Source: Boswellia sacra
Taxonomy: Eukaryota; Streptophyta; Magnoliopsida; Sapindales; Burseraceae
DNA: 64,000 nt
Reading direction: 5' to 3'
NCBI GenBank assembly: GCA_013180625.2
Contig: SNVD02001406.1
Location: forward strand, 1-64,000
Positions 36,391-48,340 of the stretch are shown here, piece after piece; the first letter of the stretch is position 1, and each line of letters begins with the position of its first letter. Below the pieces are notes generated by a model that saw only the letters and a list, made by a program, of their open reading frames with translations, was not told the DNA's origin and did no database searches. Both the position numbers and the translations under genes were made by a program.

Positions 36391-36770
36391 CGCAAGGTCC
36401 CGGGTGCGCGGGCGCGGCCTCGCGAGGCCCTGGGCGCGCGGGACTGATCCCGCGAAGCCCTGGGCTTGCAGGCGAAGGCCTGGGCACGGGGGCACGTTGC
36501 TGCGATACCCTGGGCGCGCGGGCGAGCTGCTGCGAGGCCCAAGGCACGCGGGCGAGCTGCTGCGAGACCCTGGGCGCGCGGGCGCGATGCTGGAGGGCCC
36601 CTGGTGCACGGGGACGAGCTGCTGCGAGGCCCTGGGCGCGCGGGCGAGCTGCTGCGAGGCCCCTGGTGCGCGGGGGCGAGCTCCCGAGGCCCCTGGTGCG
36701 CGGGGGCGAGCTCCCGAGGCGCTGGGCGCGCGGAGGGCGAGCCCACGAGGCGCGGGCTGCGCTGCATGAG
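36391..36770. repeat. GC-rich minisatellite, 30-bp unit
   Basis: About twelve units of roughly 30 bp built on CTGGGCGCGCGGGCGAGCTG with substitutions, strongly GC-rich in an AT-rich genome. It lies in the predicted intron of the antisense gene. Open frames on both strands here (up to 235 codons) come from composition and from the unit length being divisible by three, not from a gene. Confidence 0.9.
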
Positions 36771-36859
36771 GCATGCAGCGTTTACACAGCGTGCAGGGAC
36801 CCCTCCGAAGAAATTCGGGTTAATGCGGGGGCGTCTCAGCAATTTTTGGAATTTCATTT

Positions 36860-37310
36860 TTCAACTGTGGGGGTGTTCCTGCAAAATTTTGAAACTTTTA
36901 TTTAAAATCGCGGGGGTATTTTCGCAAAATTTCAAACCTTGATTTAAAATCGCAGGGGTGTTTCCGCGAGATTTCAAACCTTGATTTTAATTCGCGGGGG
37001 TGTTTCTGTGAATTTTCAAACTTTGATTTTAATTTGCGGGGGTGTTTTCGCGAATTTTTAAACTTTAGTTTTTATTCGCGGGGGTGTTTCTGCGAATTTT
37101 CAAACTTTACTTTTTTTATTCGCGGGGGTGTTTTCGGGAAATTTCAAACCTTGATTTTAATTCACGGGGGTGTTTTCGCGAATTTTTAAACCTTGATTTT
37201 AATTCACAGGGGTGTTTCCGCAAATTTTCAAACTTTAATTTTTATTCGCGGGGGTATTTCCGCGAATTTTCAAACTTTACTTTTTACACTCCCGCGAACT
37301 TTTCAAAGTA
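36860..37310. repeat. second minisatellite, 42-44-bp unit
   Basis: About ten units of the type CGCGGGGGTGTTTCCGCGAA followed by TTTTCAAACTTTGATTTTAATT, starting near 36909, 36951, 36993, 37035, 37077, 37121 and onward. Tandem repeats in the 3' region of Tat/Ogre elements are known and can seed satellites. Confidence 0.9.
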
Positions 37311-37426
37311 TTTTTCGAGAGCTATTTTGAAAAACTTTTAATACAGTCCCCCAGCATTTTTTTTTATCTCTTCCCTCCCTCAGTAGACTTGGTTTGATGA
37401 CTAACGACCCCTCTTTGACTGTGCAG

Positions 37427-39220
37427 ATGGCTAGAGTTAAAACCACTGTGAAAGTGCTAAAGCGCAGGCCAATGGATGGAGACTTCTGATAGCTTTCCAA
37501 AGTTTATTCAGAAGCGCAGGCCTTGGTGACCCTACCACCAACCATGTTAAGCACATTTTTGCCATTCACCCACCGAATAGAGAGAAGACGGGTTACTATT
37601 ATACATCCCAGCGAGGGAAGACGGATGACCCCAACCGCCTTTTTGGCATCCCCTCCCATGTGAAAGAATGGAAGTATAAACAATTCTGGTGTGGTGGCGG
37701 TTGGAAGTATCAAGAAGGTGCTCGTCCCAAGGGGGAGAAGTTGAGGATCAGGAGGCGTTTTGGTCCTTGTGGTACCCTATTATAATGACACCCTATCCGT
37801 CTTTATTATGACAACTCTTGATCAACTGACATTCTCTTCTGTTTTTATTGCAGCTCCTTGGACCAAACGCCCGCTGTTATCTCAGAAAGAGAGAGACGAC
37901 TTGCAAGTGGTACTCAGGTTACCCGTGGACTCGAAGAACGTGAATAGCCTCACTGATCGAGAGCAATTGGTCCGTCTTGGCTTATCACCTCCAATTCCTC
38001 ATGAAGGTAAGCTTGATCATTCCTTTCTGATCTTACTTCATCAAGCATGTGCTTGTTGTCTTACCAGTTTTATTTTCGCGCAGGACTATTTCCTTTACAT
38101 CCTACCAAGAAGCAATTTGCTCAACTTGTAGCCAAGATGCCGCTTAAGCCCTTCACTCATGACAGGCCTGGTTCTTCCCAGAAGAAACGGAGCGGAAGTC
38201 CTCCAACTCTTAGACCTTCGAAGAGGAGAGCCAGTGGTCACAAGGAGATTCCCGTACGGAAGCCGGTTCCTGATAGGTCAACCTCCGTTCAGCCTGCGGA
38301 TGAAGTGGCAGCCTCGAAGCCTACTGGGAGCAAGTTACCCTCAGCCTCTCAACTACCCAAGCGTTTTACCTTGACAGTACGGGCTTTCAGAGTGGCTCAA
38401 CATGTGGAGACTACCTTCGTGAATTGTCTCAAAGTGCTGCACGTCTCATGCCTACCAATGTCTTTCCAGAGAATGTAAAGCTCACATACTTCGATGCGAT
38501 CGCTGTCGAGATGGGCATCATACTTCAGGTTGGGTTTTACTAAGACCCTTTCTTTTTTTCTTTTATACTTTTGAAAGTCATGCCTTATCTCTCTTCCTCT
38601 CCTTGCCTTTCTTTCTGTAGGCGACAAGACCCTTAGCTCAAGGAGAGTCTACCAACACCAACCTCCTCAAGGAAGTTAACCATCTTACTTCTGAGGTTGA
38701 CAACTGGAAGGCGAAACATCTAGTCTGCCTCGACAACTTAACCGAAACAGAAAGAAAGATGGCAGAGATGAAGGAACAGATGGGCAGAATGAAAGCAGAC
38801 TTGTCCGAAGCCAAGAAGGAGGCAGCTATCCAACATAAGAGGGCCAATGATCTTGGCCAAGAGCTTCGGGAGAGGGCGGTTGCTGAGCAAAGTAGGATTG
38901 ACAAAGCAGTAGCTCGCTTCCGTAGGGGTTGCATCTACCAGCAAGCTATGGAACGTTCCTATATTGATGGAGTCAATGGGGTGCGTAGATGGTTCCATGA
39001 CCGCTACCCAGAGATTGATCATTCTCCCATAGCTGAAGAGTTAAACTTGGTGGCAGAGTCTATCCTGACAGTGAACTCTGATCCTGAGCAATTCCACCGC
39101 CTCATCTTTAAAGATGAGGATTACGAGTCGACATTGGACACAGCAGCCTGGGAGGCCAAGCAAGGCGACTCTACCTCATCGTCTTTAGACGAAGAAGGAG
39201 ATGATGAGGCCACTTCTTAG
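37427..39220 (+). pseudogene. antisense gene of the gypsy element (putative gypsy-type transposon protein, Transposase_28-like)
   Basis: Exons on the plus strand: 37427-37771, 37854-38006, 38084-38528 and 38621-39220, all with GT-AG introns and matching phases. The first has an ATG at 37427 right after the acceptor and encodes PNREKTGYYYTSQRGK and HVKEWKYKQFWCGGGW, a pattern like the plant 'putative gypsy type transposon' domain; the second and third give a linker rich in K, R, S and P (KKRSGSPPTLRPSKRR). The last is a 199-residue coiled-coil and acidic tail (MKEQMGRMKADLSEAKKEA to DEEGDDEATS). Two frame changes, one near 37440-37500 and one near 38375-38395, disrupt the reading frame. Antisense ORFs of this kind are described in Tat-lineage elements; their function is unknown. 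The domain assignment is from memory of the family and should be checked. Confidence 0.7.
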
Positions 39221-39553
39221 AGTTAGTTGGGATTGATTTTACCTTTTATTGTCTTTGGTTTCAGTTCAATGTTATAGGTGAGGATTTGTCTTTACTTGGA
39301 CTATATGTATGGCACTCCTTAACTAATTTTGAAATAATAAGAACTCCAAGAATTTTTTTTTTTTTTTTAGTGTTGTATTCTTTTACTCTTTCCATCTTAG
39401 TGCAATTTGATCATACATGTGCTTTAAGAATGTATAATCACTAAAATTCTGAATAAACTTAACACTTTATTGATAATCTCTTTACTGGTCTCCCTATGGG
39501 AGTTATTACACATGCATAAGCTCCTGGAAGGAGTTACTGCACATATAGAGAGA

Positions 39554-42500
39554 TTACGGGTAGTACTTCTTCAAGTGCTCAATATTTCATGGATGACGGA
39601 GCGACCTCCCATCCATGGTGACCAGTCTGTAGGTGCCTGGTCGGATGACTGCCTTGACTTGATACGGACCCTCCCAGTTGGGCCCCAATGCTCCATCAGT
39701 GGGATCTCGAGTACTTTGTAGTACTTGTCTCAAAACCAAGTCTCCCTCTTGGAAAGATCGGCGCTTAACCTTAGAGTTGAAATATCGAGCAACCCTCTCT
39801 TGGTAAGTAGCAACCTTGACACTAGTGAGATCCCTTTCCTCTTCAAGAAGATCTAGGTTGAGTTGAAGGCTCCTATGATTTAGCTCTTCGTCATATCCCT
39901 CAGTACGAGGTGATGCAAGGCCAATTTCAACAGGTATGACTGCTTCCGAGCCAAACGCCAAGGAGTATGGGGTTGCTCCTGTTGCTGTATGGACAGTGGT
40001 TCGGTATGCCCAAAGCACTTGTGGAAGCTCTTCTGGCCATGCACCTTTCCTAACATCTAATTTGGTCTTGAGGAGGTGTTTAATTGTTTTGTTAACAGCC
40101 TCCACCTGACCGTTTGCTTGAGGATGAGCTGGAGATGAAAAGCACAAAGAGATGTTCAACTCCTTACAGAAGTTCCTGAAGTTGGAGTTGTCGAATTGCT
40201 TGCCATTGTCCGTAATGATGGTATGAGGGATACCAAACCTATAGACAATTGACTTTTTTACGAAGTCCGTGGTCTTCCTTTCAGTAATCGATGCGAGGGG
40301 TTCAGCCTCTACCCACTTAGTGAAGTAATCAATCGCCACAACAGCATATTTAACTTGACCTTTACCCATTGGAAGAGGTCCAATAAGGTCTAGTCCCCAT
40401 TGGGCGAATGGCCATGGGGCTGTCATTGGAGTCATGTTCTTAGGAGCTCTCCTTGGAATGTTGGCAAATTTCTGGCATTTGTTGCACCTAGTTGAAAATG
40501 TCTTAGCATCATTCTTCATGGTTGGCCAATAGTATCCTTGCCTGATACATTTATGAGCTAGAGATCGACCACCAGAATGGTTAACACATATCCCCTCGTG
40601 GATTTCTCTGAGAACATAATCAGTTTCTTCTAGGCGAAGACATTTTAGAAGAGGAAGGCTAAACCCTCTTTTGTAAAGAACACCATTGACCATAGTGTAC
40701 CTTGACGCTCTCCCCCTTACCTTGATCGCTTCGTTTCGGTTAGCTGGAAGTTCCCTCGTTTCTAAGAACTTTATGATAGGGTCCATCCAGCAAAGGCTAC
40801 CGTTTATGGTCATTGTTTTCTCTGGCGGAAGCTCATGTTGTGATATGCTTGGAGATTCTAGAACGACCATGTGATAGGCGGTCGGTAGAAGGGGGTCTAT
40901 TCCTGAAGCAATTCTAGCTAAACTATCAACCTTTGCATTCTCCACCCTTGGGACTCTTATGATGTCGAAACCTTTAAAACCGCGCAGAAGGGAGTTAACT
41001 CTACCCAAGTAAGCTATAATGGTAGAGCCTTTTGCCTGATAGTCTCCACGGATTTGGTTAACCACAAGTTGGGAATCGCTGTGGATGACGATCTCTCCTA
41101 CCCCCAGGGCAACTGCCAGCCTAAGTCCTCCAAGGAGAGCTTTATACTCTGCGACATTATTTGTGGCTTTAAAATTGAAACGTAGTGCCACAGCCACCTC
41201 TACTCCATCCGGGGTTGACAGAATCAAGCCAGCTCCACTACCAATCTTGTTAGATGACCCATCTACGAACAAGATCCATGCCTTCTGTGGATCGATTCCC
41301 ATGGACATTGGTCGGTCACTTGACCCTGTACTGGTCTCTTCATCCTTCTTTTCTATACTGCTTGAAAATTCGGCAATGAAGTCAGCGATCGCTTGCCCTT
41401 TGATTGATGGTCTTGCAACATAGTGTATGTCAAACTCTCCCAACTTAATGGACCACTTGCCAAGTCTTCCAGAAAGCTCTGGACGATAGAGTATCTGTCA
41501 TAAAGGGTGATCAGTTGGGACTATAACAGTATGTGCTTAAAAATATGGGCGAAGTTTTCATGCCGCAACAACTAAGGCGAGAGCCAGCTTCTCCATAGGA
41601 GGGTATCTACCCTCGACATCCGACAAGGCCTTACTCACATAATAGACTGGCCTCTGGATTCCCTGATCTTCACGGACAAGAGCTACACTCACTGCACATG
41701 CGGAGACTGGTAGATACAGAAAGAGCGATTCCCCCAAAATTGGTTTGGAGAGGAGAGGAGGAGAACCTAAGTACTTCTTTAGCTGTAGGAAAGCTTTCTC
41801 ACACTCATTTGTCCATTCAAACTGCTTGCACGTCCTTAACGCTTTGAAGAAAGGGTGACATTTGTCAGTCGCCCTAAAAATAAAGCGATTTAAGGCGGCC
41901 ACTCGTCCAGTGAGGACTTGGATATCCTTTGGAGTTTTGGGAGACTCCAGCCGCATAAGTGCTTGGATTTTCTCAGGATTGGCCTCTATCCCCCTTTGGG
42001 TGATAATGAATCCTAAGAACTTCCCAGAGGATACCCCAAAAGCACATTTGGTGGGATTCAGCTTCATATCATGCTTCCGGAGGATGTCAAAAGTTGTTCG
42101 GAGGTCGTCTACGTGGGATCTAGCGTCCATGCTCTTGGTGAGCATATCATCCATATAAACTCCCATCGTCTTTCCTAGGAGAGGAGCAAACATGGAGTTT
42201 ACCAACCGTTGATAAGTTGCTCCAGCATTTTTCAATCCGAAAGGCATCATCCGATAAAAGTACAACCCTCTATCAGTGATGAAGGCTATTTTTTCTTCAT
42301 CCTTTGAATACATGGGAATCTGGTTATAACCAGAATAAGCATCCATGAAGCTTAGCAGTTGGTGGCCAGTTGTGGCATCAACTAATTGATCTATCCTGGG
42401 CAGTGGGAAACTGTCTTTTGGACAATGCTTGTTCAAATCTTTGAAGTCGATGCAGACACGTCATTTTCCATTGGCTTTTTTCACCAATACAACATTAGAG

Positions 42501-45387
42501 AGCCATTCGGGATAGTTTACCTCCCGAATGATTCCACTTGTCAAGAGTTTGCTCACTTCTAAGGCAATCGCCTCTGAACATTCTGGGGCTTGGTGCCTCC
42601 TTTTTTGTCGGACGGGTTGAGCTCCAGGGTTGACATTAAGGCGGTGGACAGCTATATTCGGGTCTATACCGGGCATGTCTTCGTGAGACCATGCAAAAAC
42701 GTCGCTGTACTCTCGAAGAAAACTAATCGACCTATCCTTGATTGGTAGAGGAAGATTCTCACCCACCTTCACTGTCTTCTCCAGATCATTCAAGCAAACA
42801 GGGACGTCATCCATCCCTTCCATTGGAGCTACAGCCTCCCCTTTCTCTCGGTCTCGTGGATCCAAACTTTCCATCCTCTCGAAAGGCTCTCCACGAATCA
42901 TCCATAGCTTATGAGCCTTCTCTTTGAAAGCCATGTTGTAGCATTCCCGAGAAGTTCGTTGTTCACCTCTTACTTCTCCTATCCCTGAGGGTGTTAGAAA
43001 TTTCAGGACATGATGATAGACACCCATCACGGCCTTGAAGTCGTAAAGTGATGGCCGACCAAGGATGGCATTATAAACTCCCGGGTGATCTACCACGAGA
43101 AAATTCACCATCCTGGTTGTCTGTAGGGAGCCTTCTCCCAAGGTCACAGGTAACGAAATTACTCCTTCGGGAATAACCTTTCCTCCAGCGAATCCCATCA
43201 GAGAAGTTTGGATGCCTCTCATATCTCTACGGTTGAGACCCAATCGATCAACGACATTATGTCAGCCGAGCTCCCGTTGTCAATCAACACTCTTCGTAGC
43301 CTTTTATTGGCCACTATCACTGTGAGGACCAAGGCATCACAATGTGGATGATGGATACCCTGCGCATCTTGCGATGAAAAGGAGATAACATCATGATCTC
43401 CTACATTGGTGGAAGAAGCTGTCAAGTTGACTTCGTGGCGAGGGAGGTCATATCTTGCTTGCCTAGCTAGGTGCCTTCGGGCTTGGGAACTCGAACCAGC
43501 CACTACTCCCCCAAAGATTGTGGCTACTTCTTCTAATGGTTCCTTCCCTTTATCACTCTTGTTGGATGGTTCAGAGGGCCGATAAATGTATTCTTGTAGC
43601 TGGCCATCCTTGATAAGACCCTCGATTTGTCTCCTCAGTTCGAAGCAATCCGCAGTATTATGACCATGAGCCTGGTGGAAATGACAAAACTTTCTTTTGT
43701 CTCTTGTTTTTGGATTCGACCGTAAGGGGGCAGGTTCTTTCAGTAGACCTTTATCTTTGATTTCCTTCAAGATTTCCTGCTGTGGCATATTAAGTAACGT
43801 GAATGTACGGTGTTTCTCCTGAGGTCGATCATGATGCTCTTGGCGGGGTCGGGTGGATGACCCTTGCAAGAGGAAGCGATCATTTCTGACTGTATCTCGC
43901 GCAGAGCGTCGATCCGAAACTGACCTTCGATTTCTATCATGAGATTCTCCTCTATGATTATCATACGGTCGTCTATCTGTACGTAAGGAATTAGGTACCA
44001 CCGGAGTCTGCCCAGGGTAATTTGCCTGAAAAATTTCCTCTGCATCAGCATGGCTAGAGATCCTTGCTAATGCTTCTTGGTACGTGCGTGGGAGGTTAAC
44101 GGAGAATTCCCATGCTAGAGGGAGCTCCCCTCTGATTCTTTGAACCAAGCCTTGCATAGCGTAACCATCATGAAATAGATCCACTCGGGCAACCTCCCGC
44201 TGATATCTGTCCACAAATGCACGGAGGGATTCATTACGACCCTGCTTGATTGAAAGAAGGCTCTGTGCTGGTCGGCTTCTTGTCTTCATATTGCTAAAAT
44301 GTGTGAGGAAGCTACGAGCAAGTTCATCAAAGCTGGAGATAGATGCAGCTGGTAGCCTTCTATACCATTACTTAGCAGATCCTCCAAATGTAAGAGAAAA
44401 AGTTCTACACATGATTCCCCCTGAGGCCCCTTGTATCTCCATATGAGAAATAAAAGAGTCTAAATGCTCTCGGGGGTCCGTCGTCCCTTGGTACAGCTCA
44501 AGTTGCGGCATCCAGAATCCGTATGGGTATCTTTCCCTAAGGATATCTTCAGCAAAGGGTGATTCCCATTGTGGACGACCATCTTCTTCTCCTCCTGAAC
44601 GCTTAATCAACTTCTCCAGTTTATGGATTTTTTCATCCATTTCTCGCTTGAACTCTGCATAATGATTATTTGATGTATCCTCCTCTGAGACATCTATTGG
44701 GACAACATCTGGGCGATGATTCTTAACTCTAGGTGGTGAGCTGGGGCGATTTCTCTTTTACTGATAATTACCCCCCGGAGCGTAAGGACCATGATAAGAA
44801 TAAGTTGGCTGATCAATATTACTTCCCCTTGGTCCCTGCTCAACGCTTGTATGGCGCTTCTTGTTCAAAGAGTGTCGAAGGTCTACTGCTGCTAATTTTT
44901 GTTCAGATATGATGTGCGAAGGGGCAGGAATCTTTAGGCGACCATCCCCTCCTTGAACAATAGGATGGGGAAGATTCAGTTAAATGACCTGATGGCGAGG
45001 CAATCCAGTAGTCTGGGCGACTAAATCAGGACGCCCACCAACGTCCGTCTGGACATTAGGTACTACCATGGCACTAATTGGGTTATTCCCAACAGTGTTT
45101 GCAGCCTGTTGAGCACTTTGCCCAAATGCTTGGTTGAACATAGTCACAATACGATCCATTTGTTCACTGAAATTTCGCATGGTATGTTCCATGGTAGTTA
45201 ATCGATTCGCCTTGCCCTTCCTTGGTCTTCTAAGTGGAAGTCGGAGTTGCCTGAGGTTAGGCCCCACCCCAGAGGATATCACTAAAGCTCTCCCTATGTC
45301 AACTACCCTTCGGCGTCGGGGAGGTGCTTCTACCTCGATTTCTTCGTCAACCTCTAGGGAGGTTGAGTGTTGGGATTCGTGACTCAT
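39554..45387 (-). pseudogene. gypsy element gag-pol polyprotein remnant
   Basis: Gag starts at ATG 45387 (MSHESQHSTSLE) with the retrotransposon gag domain at about 43900-44640 and a zinc-knuckle-like CHFHQAHGHNTADC near 43680. The protease motif is LIDNGSSADI (about 43255-43290), followed by a frameshift near 43240. Reverse transcriptase is at about 41900-42640 with the catalytic box YMDD near 42155, then RNase H, a second archaeal-type RNase H (about 40900-41290) and integrase (39600-40660, HX3H near 40590, CX2C near 40480, and a GPY-type end). Stops (plus-strand start of triplet): 39587, 41498, 41537, 41558, 42461, 44368, 44758 and 44980. Apart from the shift near 43240, gag and pol stay in their frames. 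The original end is TAA at 39554-39556. Confidence 0.92.
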
Positions 45388-45442
45388 GATCTGTTTGAGT
45401 ACGTTTGGATGGGAGTAACAACTAAAGAGGCTTAAATTGTCG

Positions 45443-45460
45443 TTCCCACAGACGGCGCCA
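45443..45460 (-). other. primer binding site of the gypsy element
   Basis: Minus-strand TGGCGCCGTCTGTGGGAA, two bases inside the 5' LTR. Its first nine bases fit the 3' end of plant tRNA-Asp; the remainder does not, so the tRNA assignment is tentative. Confidence 0.7.
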
Positions 45461-45462
45461 AC

Positions 45463-45928
45463 TGTTGATGCACGATTTCCGGACTGCCGGGAAGCGGGTT
45501 GGAGATCGGGTCGTACGTCGGGTCCAATCCTGCGAGCAAAGAAAAACAGTCAGGGGTGCCGGCGGTGGTGCCGGCGAAGACCCTCCGACGCTCAAGTCAG
45601 TTTCCGGCACTCCGGAATTTTCTGGGAGAATTTCCTAGAGAGAGAAGCTCTCAAAAGTAGAGGAAATTTAGAGAGAGAATGAGTCCAGAAAAGTGTGCGT
45701 ACCTTGAGCAATAATTCGGAGGGTTTATATAGGAGTCAGGATGGGCCATTGTGGGATCCAGATAATGGGCCCAAATAATGGGCTTCAGTAATGGGCTTAC
45801 TGTATTAGAAATAATTGAGCTAGGATGGGTCATTGTGGGACCCAGATAATGGGCCCAAATAATGGGCTTCAGTAATGGACTTACTGTATTAGAAATAATT
45901 GAGGCCCAATATTGTTATGGCCATAACA
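45463..45928 (-). repeat. 5' LTR of the gypsy element
   Basis: 466 bp. TG at 45463, CA at 45927-45928. Has the same 85-bp tandem duplication as the other LTR (45734-45818, 45819-45903), so the duplication predates this insertion. Confidence 0.93.
45724..45731 (-). promoter_or_regulatory. LTR promoter TATA box of the gypsy element
   Basis: Minus-strand TATATAAA in the 5' LTR, followed downstream by the R/U5 part and the PBS. This is the likely promoter for the gag-pol transcript. Confidence 0.6.
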
Positions 45929-45937
45929 TATATATAA

Positions 45938-45972
<35 letters not shown>
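45929..45972. repeat. (AT)n microsatellite, right half of the gypsy target
   Basis: TA-rich run contiguous with the run at 35366-35390 before the insertion; supplies the TATAT target duplication. Confidence 0.85.
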
Positions 45973-45973
<1 letters not shown>

Positions 45974-48160
45974 CTTATGATTATATCTAAAATTAAAAAT
46001 TAGTTTACAGAATATTTTTTAGAACTCAAATGTTTTCTTAATGCTTAGTTAAGAGCTTAGAGCTCTCGCTATTTAAATCTAAATTTATGTAGACTCATTA
46101 TTTGAGCAAGTTATAAGCATACAATACAACCAACGGATTAAGAGTTATCTTCTTCTACTTTCTTCTTTTTTTATTTTTATGTTTATCTAACATATATCTT
46201 TCGAATTTATCGAAGTTTGTAAAGATTTCACAACATATGATTATTTTTTGTTTTCATAGCCGGTATGAAAATGCAACGAGGATGAACCCAAAAGACATGC
46301 AACATGCCCTTTACATGATATATATTGTTACTTGGATTATGTAGACGCAATTAATTATCAAGTTGTGGATAAAATCTACTGATAATGACAAGCAAGGGAG
46401 GAGCAAAGAAAATTAAAGCTCACAATCATTAGAAATTTTCGATATATACATTTTTGTGGATGGATTGGAATTGGCCCAATCTTATAAAAATTATATTCGC
46501 AACCTGCCTAGCAGGGCCTGCCAAATTTTGCCAAAGGGCTTGGAGGCGCTTGGAGATTGAAATTATACTACGGGAATTGGAAGGCATGGATCCCAACTAT
46601 GTTCTCCCCAGTGAATTGATCCAATTCAACACTAGAAATTAACATCTTTTTCCCATGTGGGCAAAAGGTAAGGATCGTTTAGTTTGTAATTTGAAAATAG
46701 TTTTCAAATATAAAAGAATATTAAACCTTTGATATAATACTTAAAATTAGTTTTCGAAGTTAATAGACATGGAACATATAGAAAACGGCTTTTTTTTTCT
46801 TAAGAATTCACGCTAGTTTTTAGTACTATATATATGTGAAAATATACTTTGAAAATATTTTAACCTAATACATTTTCTTAAAATTTATTGTATTCCTTGT
46901 TTTCAAAACAAAGTATTATATTTGAATACTACATTGAATAACCCTAAAATTATTGATCTTTGGAGATTATTTTATTAGAATTTGTATACGAGTTTTTATT
47001 GATTTAGCTTTAGGTTTCACTTATGTACTTAACTTTTATTTTTATTTTCCCAATTTGAATTTTAGGTGTGTGTTTCCATCAAAGCTATTTCAACCTTGGA
47101 TCTCCTCCAAATATGGACTACAAGCGGCACCAATTTCTTCGTATGCAAAGAAAAGCCCATATTTGGATTTGGCAAAAGAGATTGTTCAATTATTAGTGCC
47201 CTCTTTTCTATCGTTTAATTTGGTAATGTGTTAGCTTACCCTTTCTTTTTAACTCTATTTTTCTTCCTATGTGTTAGAAAAATCATCCTCTTTACCAAGC
47301 ATATAAATTGAACTAACCCCGTTGAAAACGAATCAATCAAGTCGCAAATTAAATAGTTCTATTTGGTCAAAGTATTTACTTTAATTTGGCTAACTTTCAA
47401 CTCACATCACTACTTTTTCAGAGTTGATTTGGTTTGAGGCTCAAACTAAACCAACCTACTAAAAATTCAGCCATCCTTTTTCATCTTTGATTTTGATCTC
47501 CTGTATATAAATGCTTATTCTCAATGGTTGTTACAACTCATATGTATTACTCCTTCAAACTTTAAAAAAAAAAAGGGGGCTGGCTTGAGTAATAATAAAC
47601 TTGAAAACAATAAGAGAGAGGCACCTAATACATGCAAATATGTTAGTTAAAATCAATGAACTTTGTTCTGGAATATTTTTAAACTTTTATTTTATACAAT
47701 TAAAATTGCAATATGTTCCTATATATTAATTTAGTTTTACTTGAATCTACTTTTATTTTAATTATATAGTATTAGACTGGTAGTCTTATTATAAACGCAT
47801 CATAATAATTTAATTAATCAATCAAATTTATTATGTCATGTATTCTTACTATAAGCTATAAAGATTTCAATATCCTTTAATAAGGTTTTAAAATTTATTA
47901 GATTTTTTATTCTTATCATGAACCTTTAAAACATATGTTAAGATAATTCATATTTTAGTATGTTACCGACTTGATAATATTATAAATTTATTATAGTTGG
48001 ATATAATTAAATAACCATAAAATATTATTTCACAATTTATTTTTTATTTAATTAATAAGATTATATTATCTAATATTTAATAATTGAAAAGAAATTTATA
48101 AATAGAGATATGACATTTCATATATTAGGTTAAGTTTTTAGGTTGAATATTATAATAAGA
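45973..48160. other. AT-rich intergenic region, no supported gene
   Basis: Two G+C-richer patches (about 46450-46640 and 47070-47200) hold short open frames (62 and about 50 codons) that match nothing I recognise and lack consistent splice sites; they could be fragments of a dead gene. The rest is AT-rich spacer. Confidence 0.4.
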
Positions 48161-48340
48161 GCAATGCTATTCGTGCAATCTATTTACAATCAATTCTTCT
48201 TGTAATACAAGTTGGTAAAAAATCATTCAAAGAAAAAAATAAAAAATAAATAAATATAATTATTATATCTCTTGTAAGATTTTGTCCTCTCAAGTTGAGA
48301 TGAGATTCGATTGTAAATAGATTATAGATGTAATATTATT
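48161..48340. repeat. MITE-like element with about 30-bp inverted ends
   Basis: Left end GCAATGCTATTCGTGCAATC continuing into TATTTACAATC; the right end, reverse complemented, reads AATATTACATCTATAATC continuing into TATTTACAATC. The inner 14 bp pair perfectly, the outer part imperfectly. About 180 bp, non-coding. Confidence 0.5.

Larger units (their letters stand above)
35386..45933 (-). mobile_element. Ty3/gypsy LTR retrotransposon, Tat/Ogre-type, with antisense gene
   Basis: The element is 35391-45928 (10,538 bp) and is flanked by TATAT on both sides. It reads leftwards: 5' LTR (right), PBS, gag-pol, then a 3.7-kb region before the 3' LTR (left) holding an antisense spliced gene and two minisatellites. 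Two traits point to the Tat lineage: a second, archaeal-type RNase H after the first (WILFVDGSSNKIGSGAG near 41270) and a large 3' region with an antisense ORF. LTRs are close to identical outside one indel, so this is the youngest of the three LTR elements. Gag-pol is nevertheless interrupted by about ten stops. Confidence 0.93.

Noticed and set aside
36150..36857. Long open frames on both strands (up to 235 codons) rich in Arg, Ala, Pro and Gly
   Set aside because: They are produced by the GC-rich 30-bp minisatellite, whose unit length is a multiple of three and contains few stop-forming words. No domain, and all frames are open at once.
41085..41423. 112-codon plus-strand frame within gypsy pol
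   Set aside because: Mirror of the conserved RNase H coding region on the minus strand; no independent signal.
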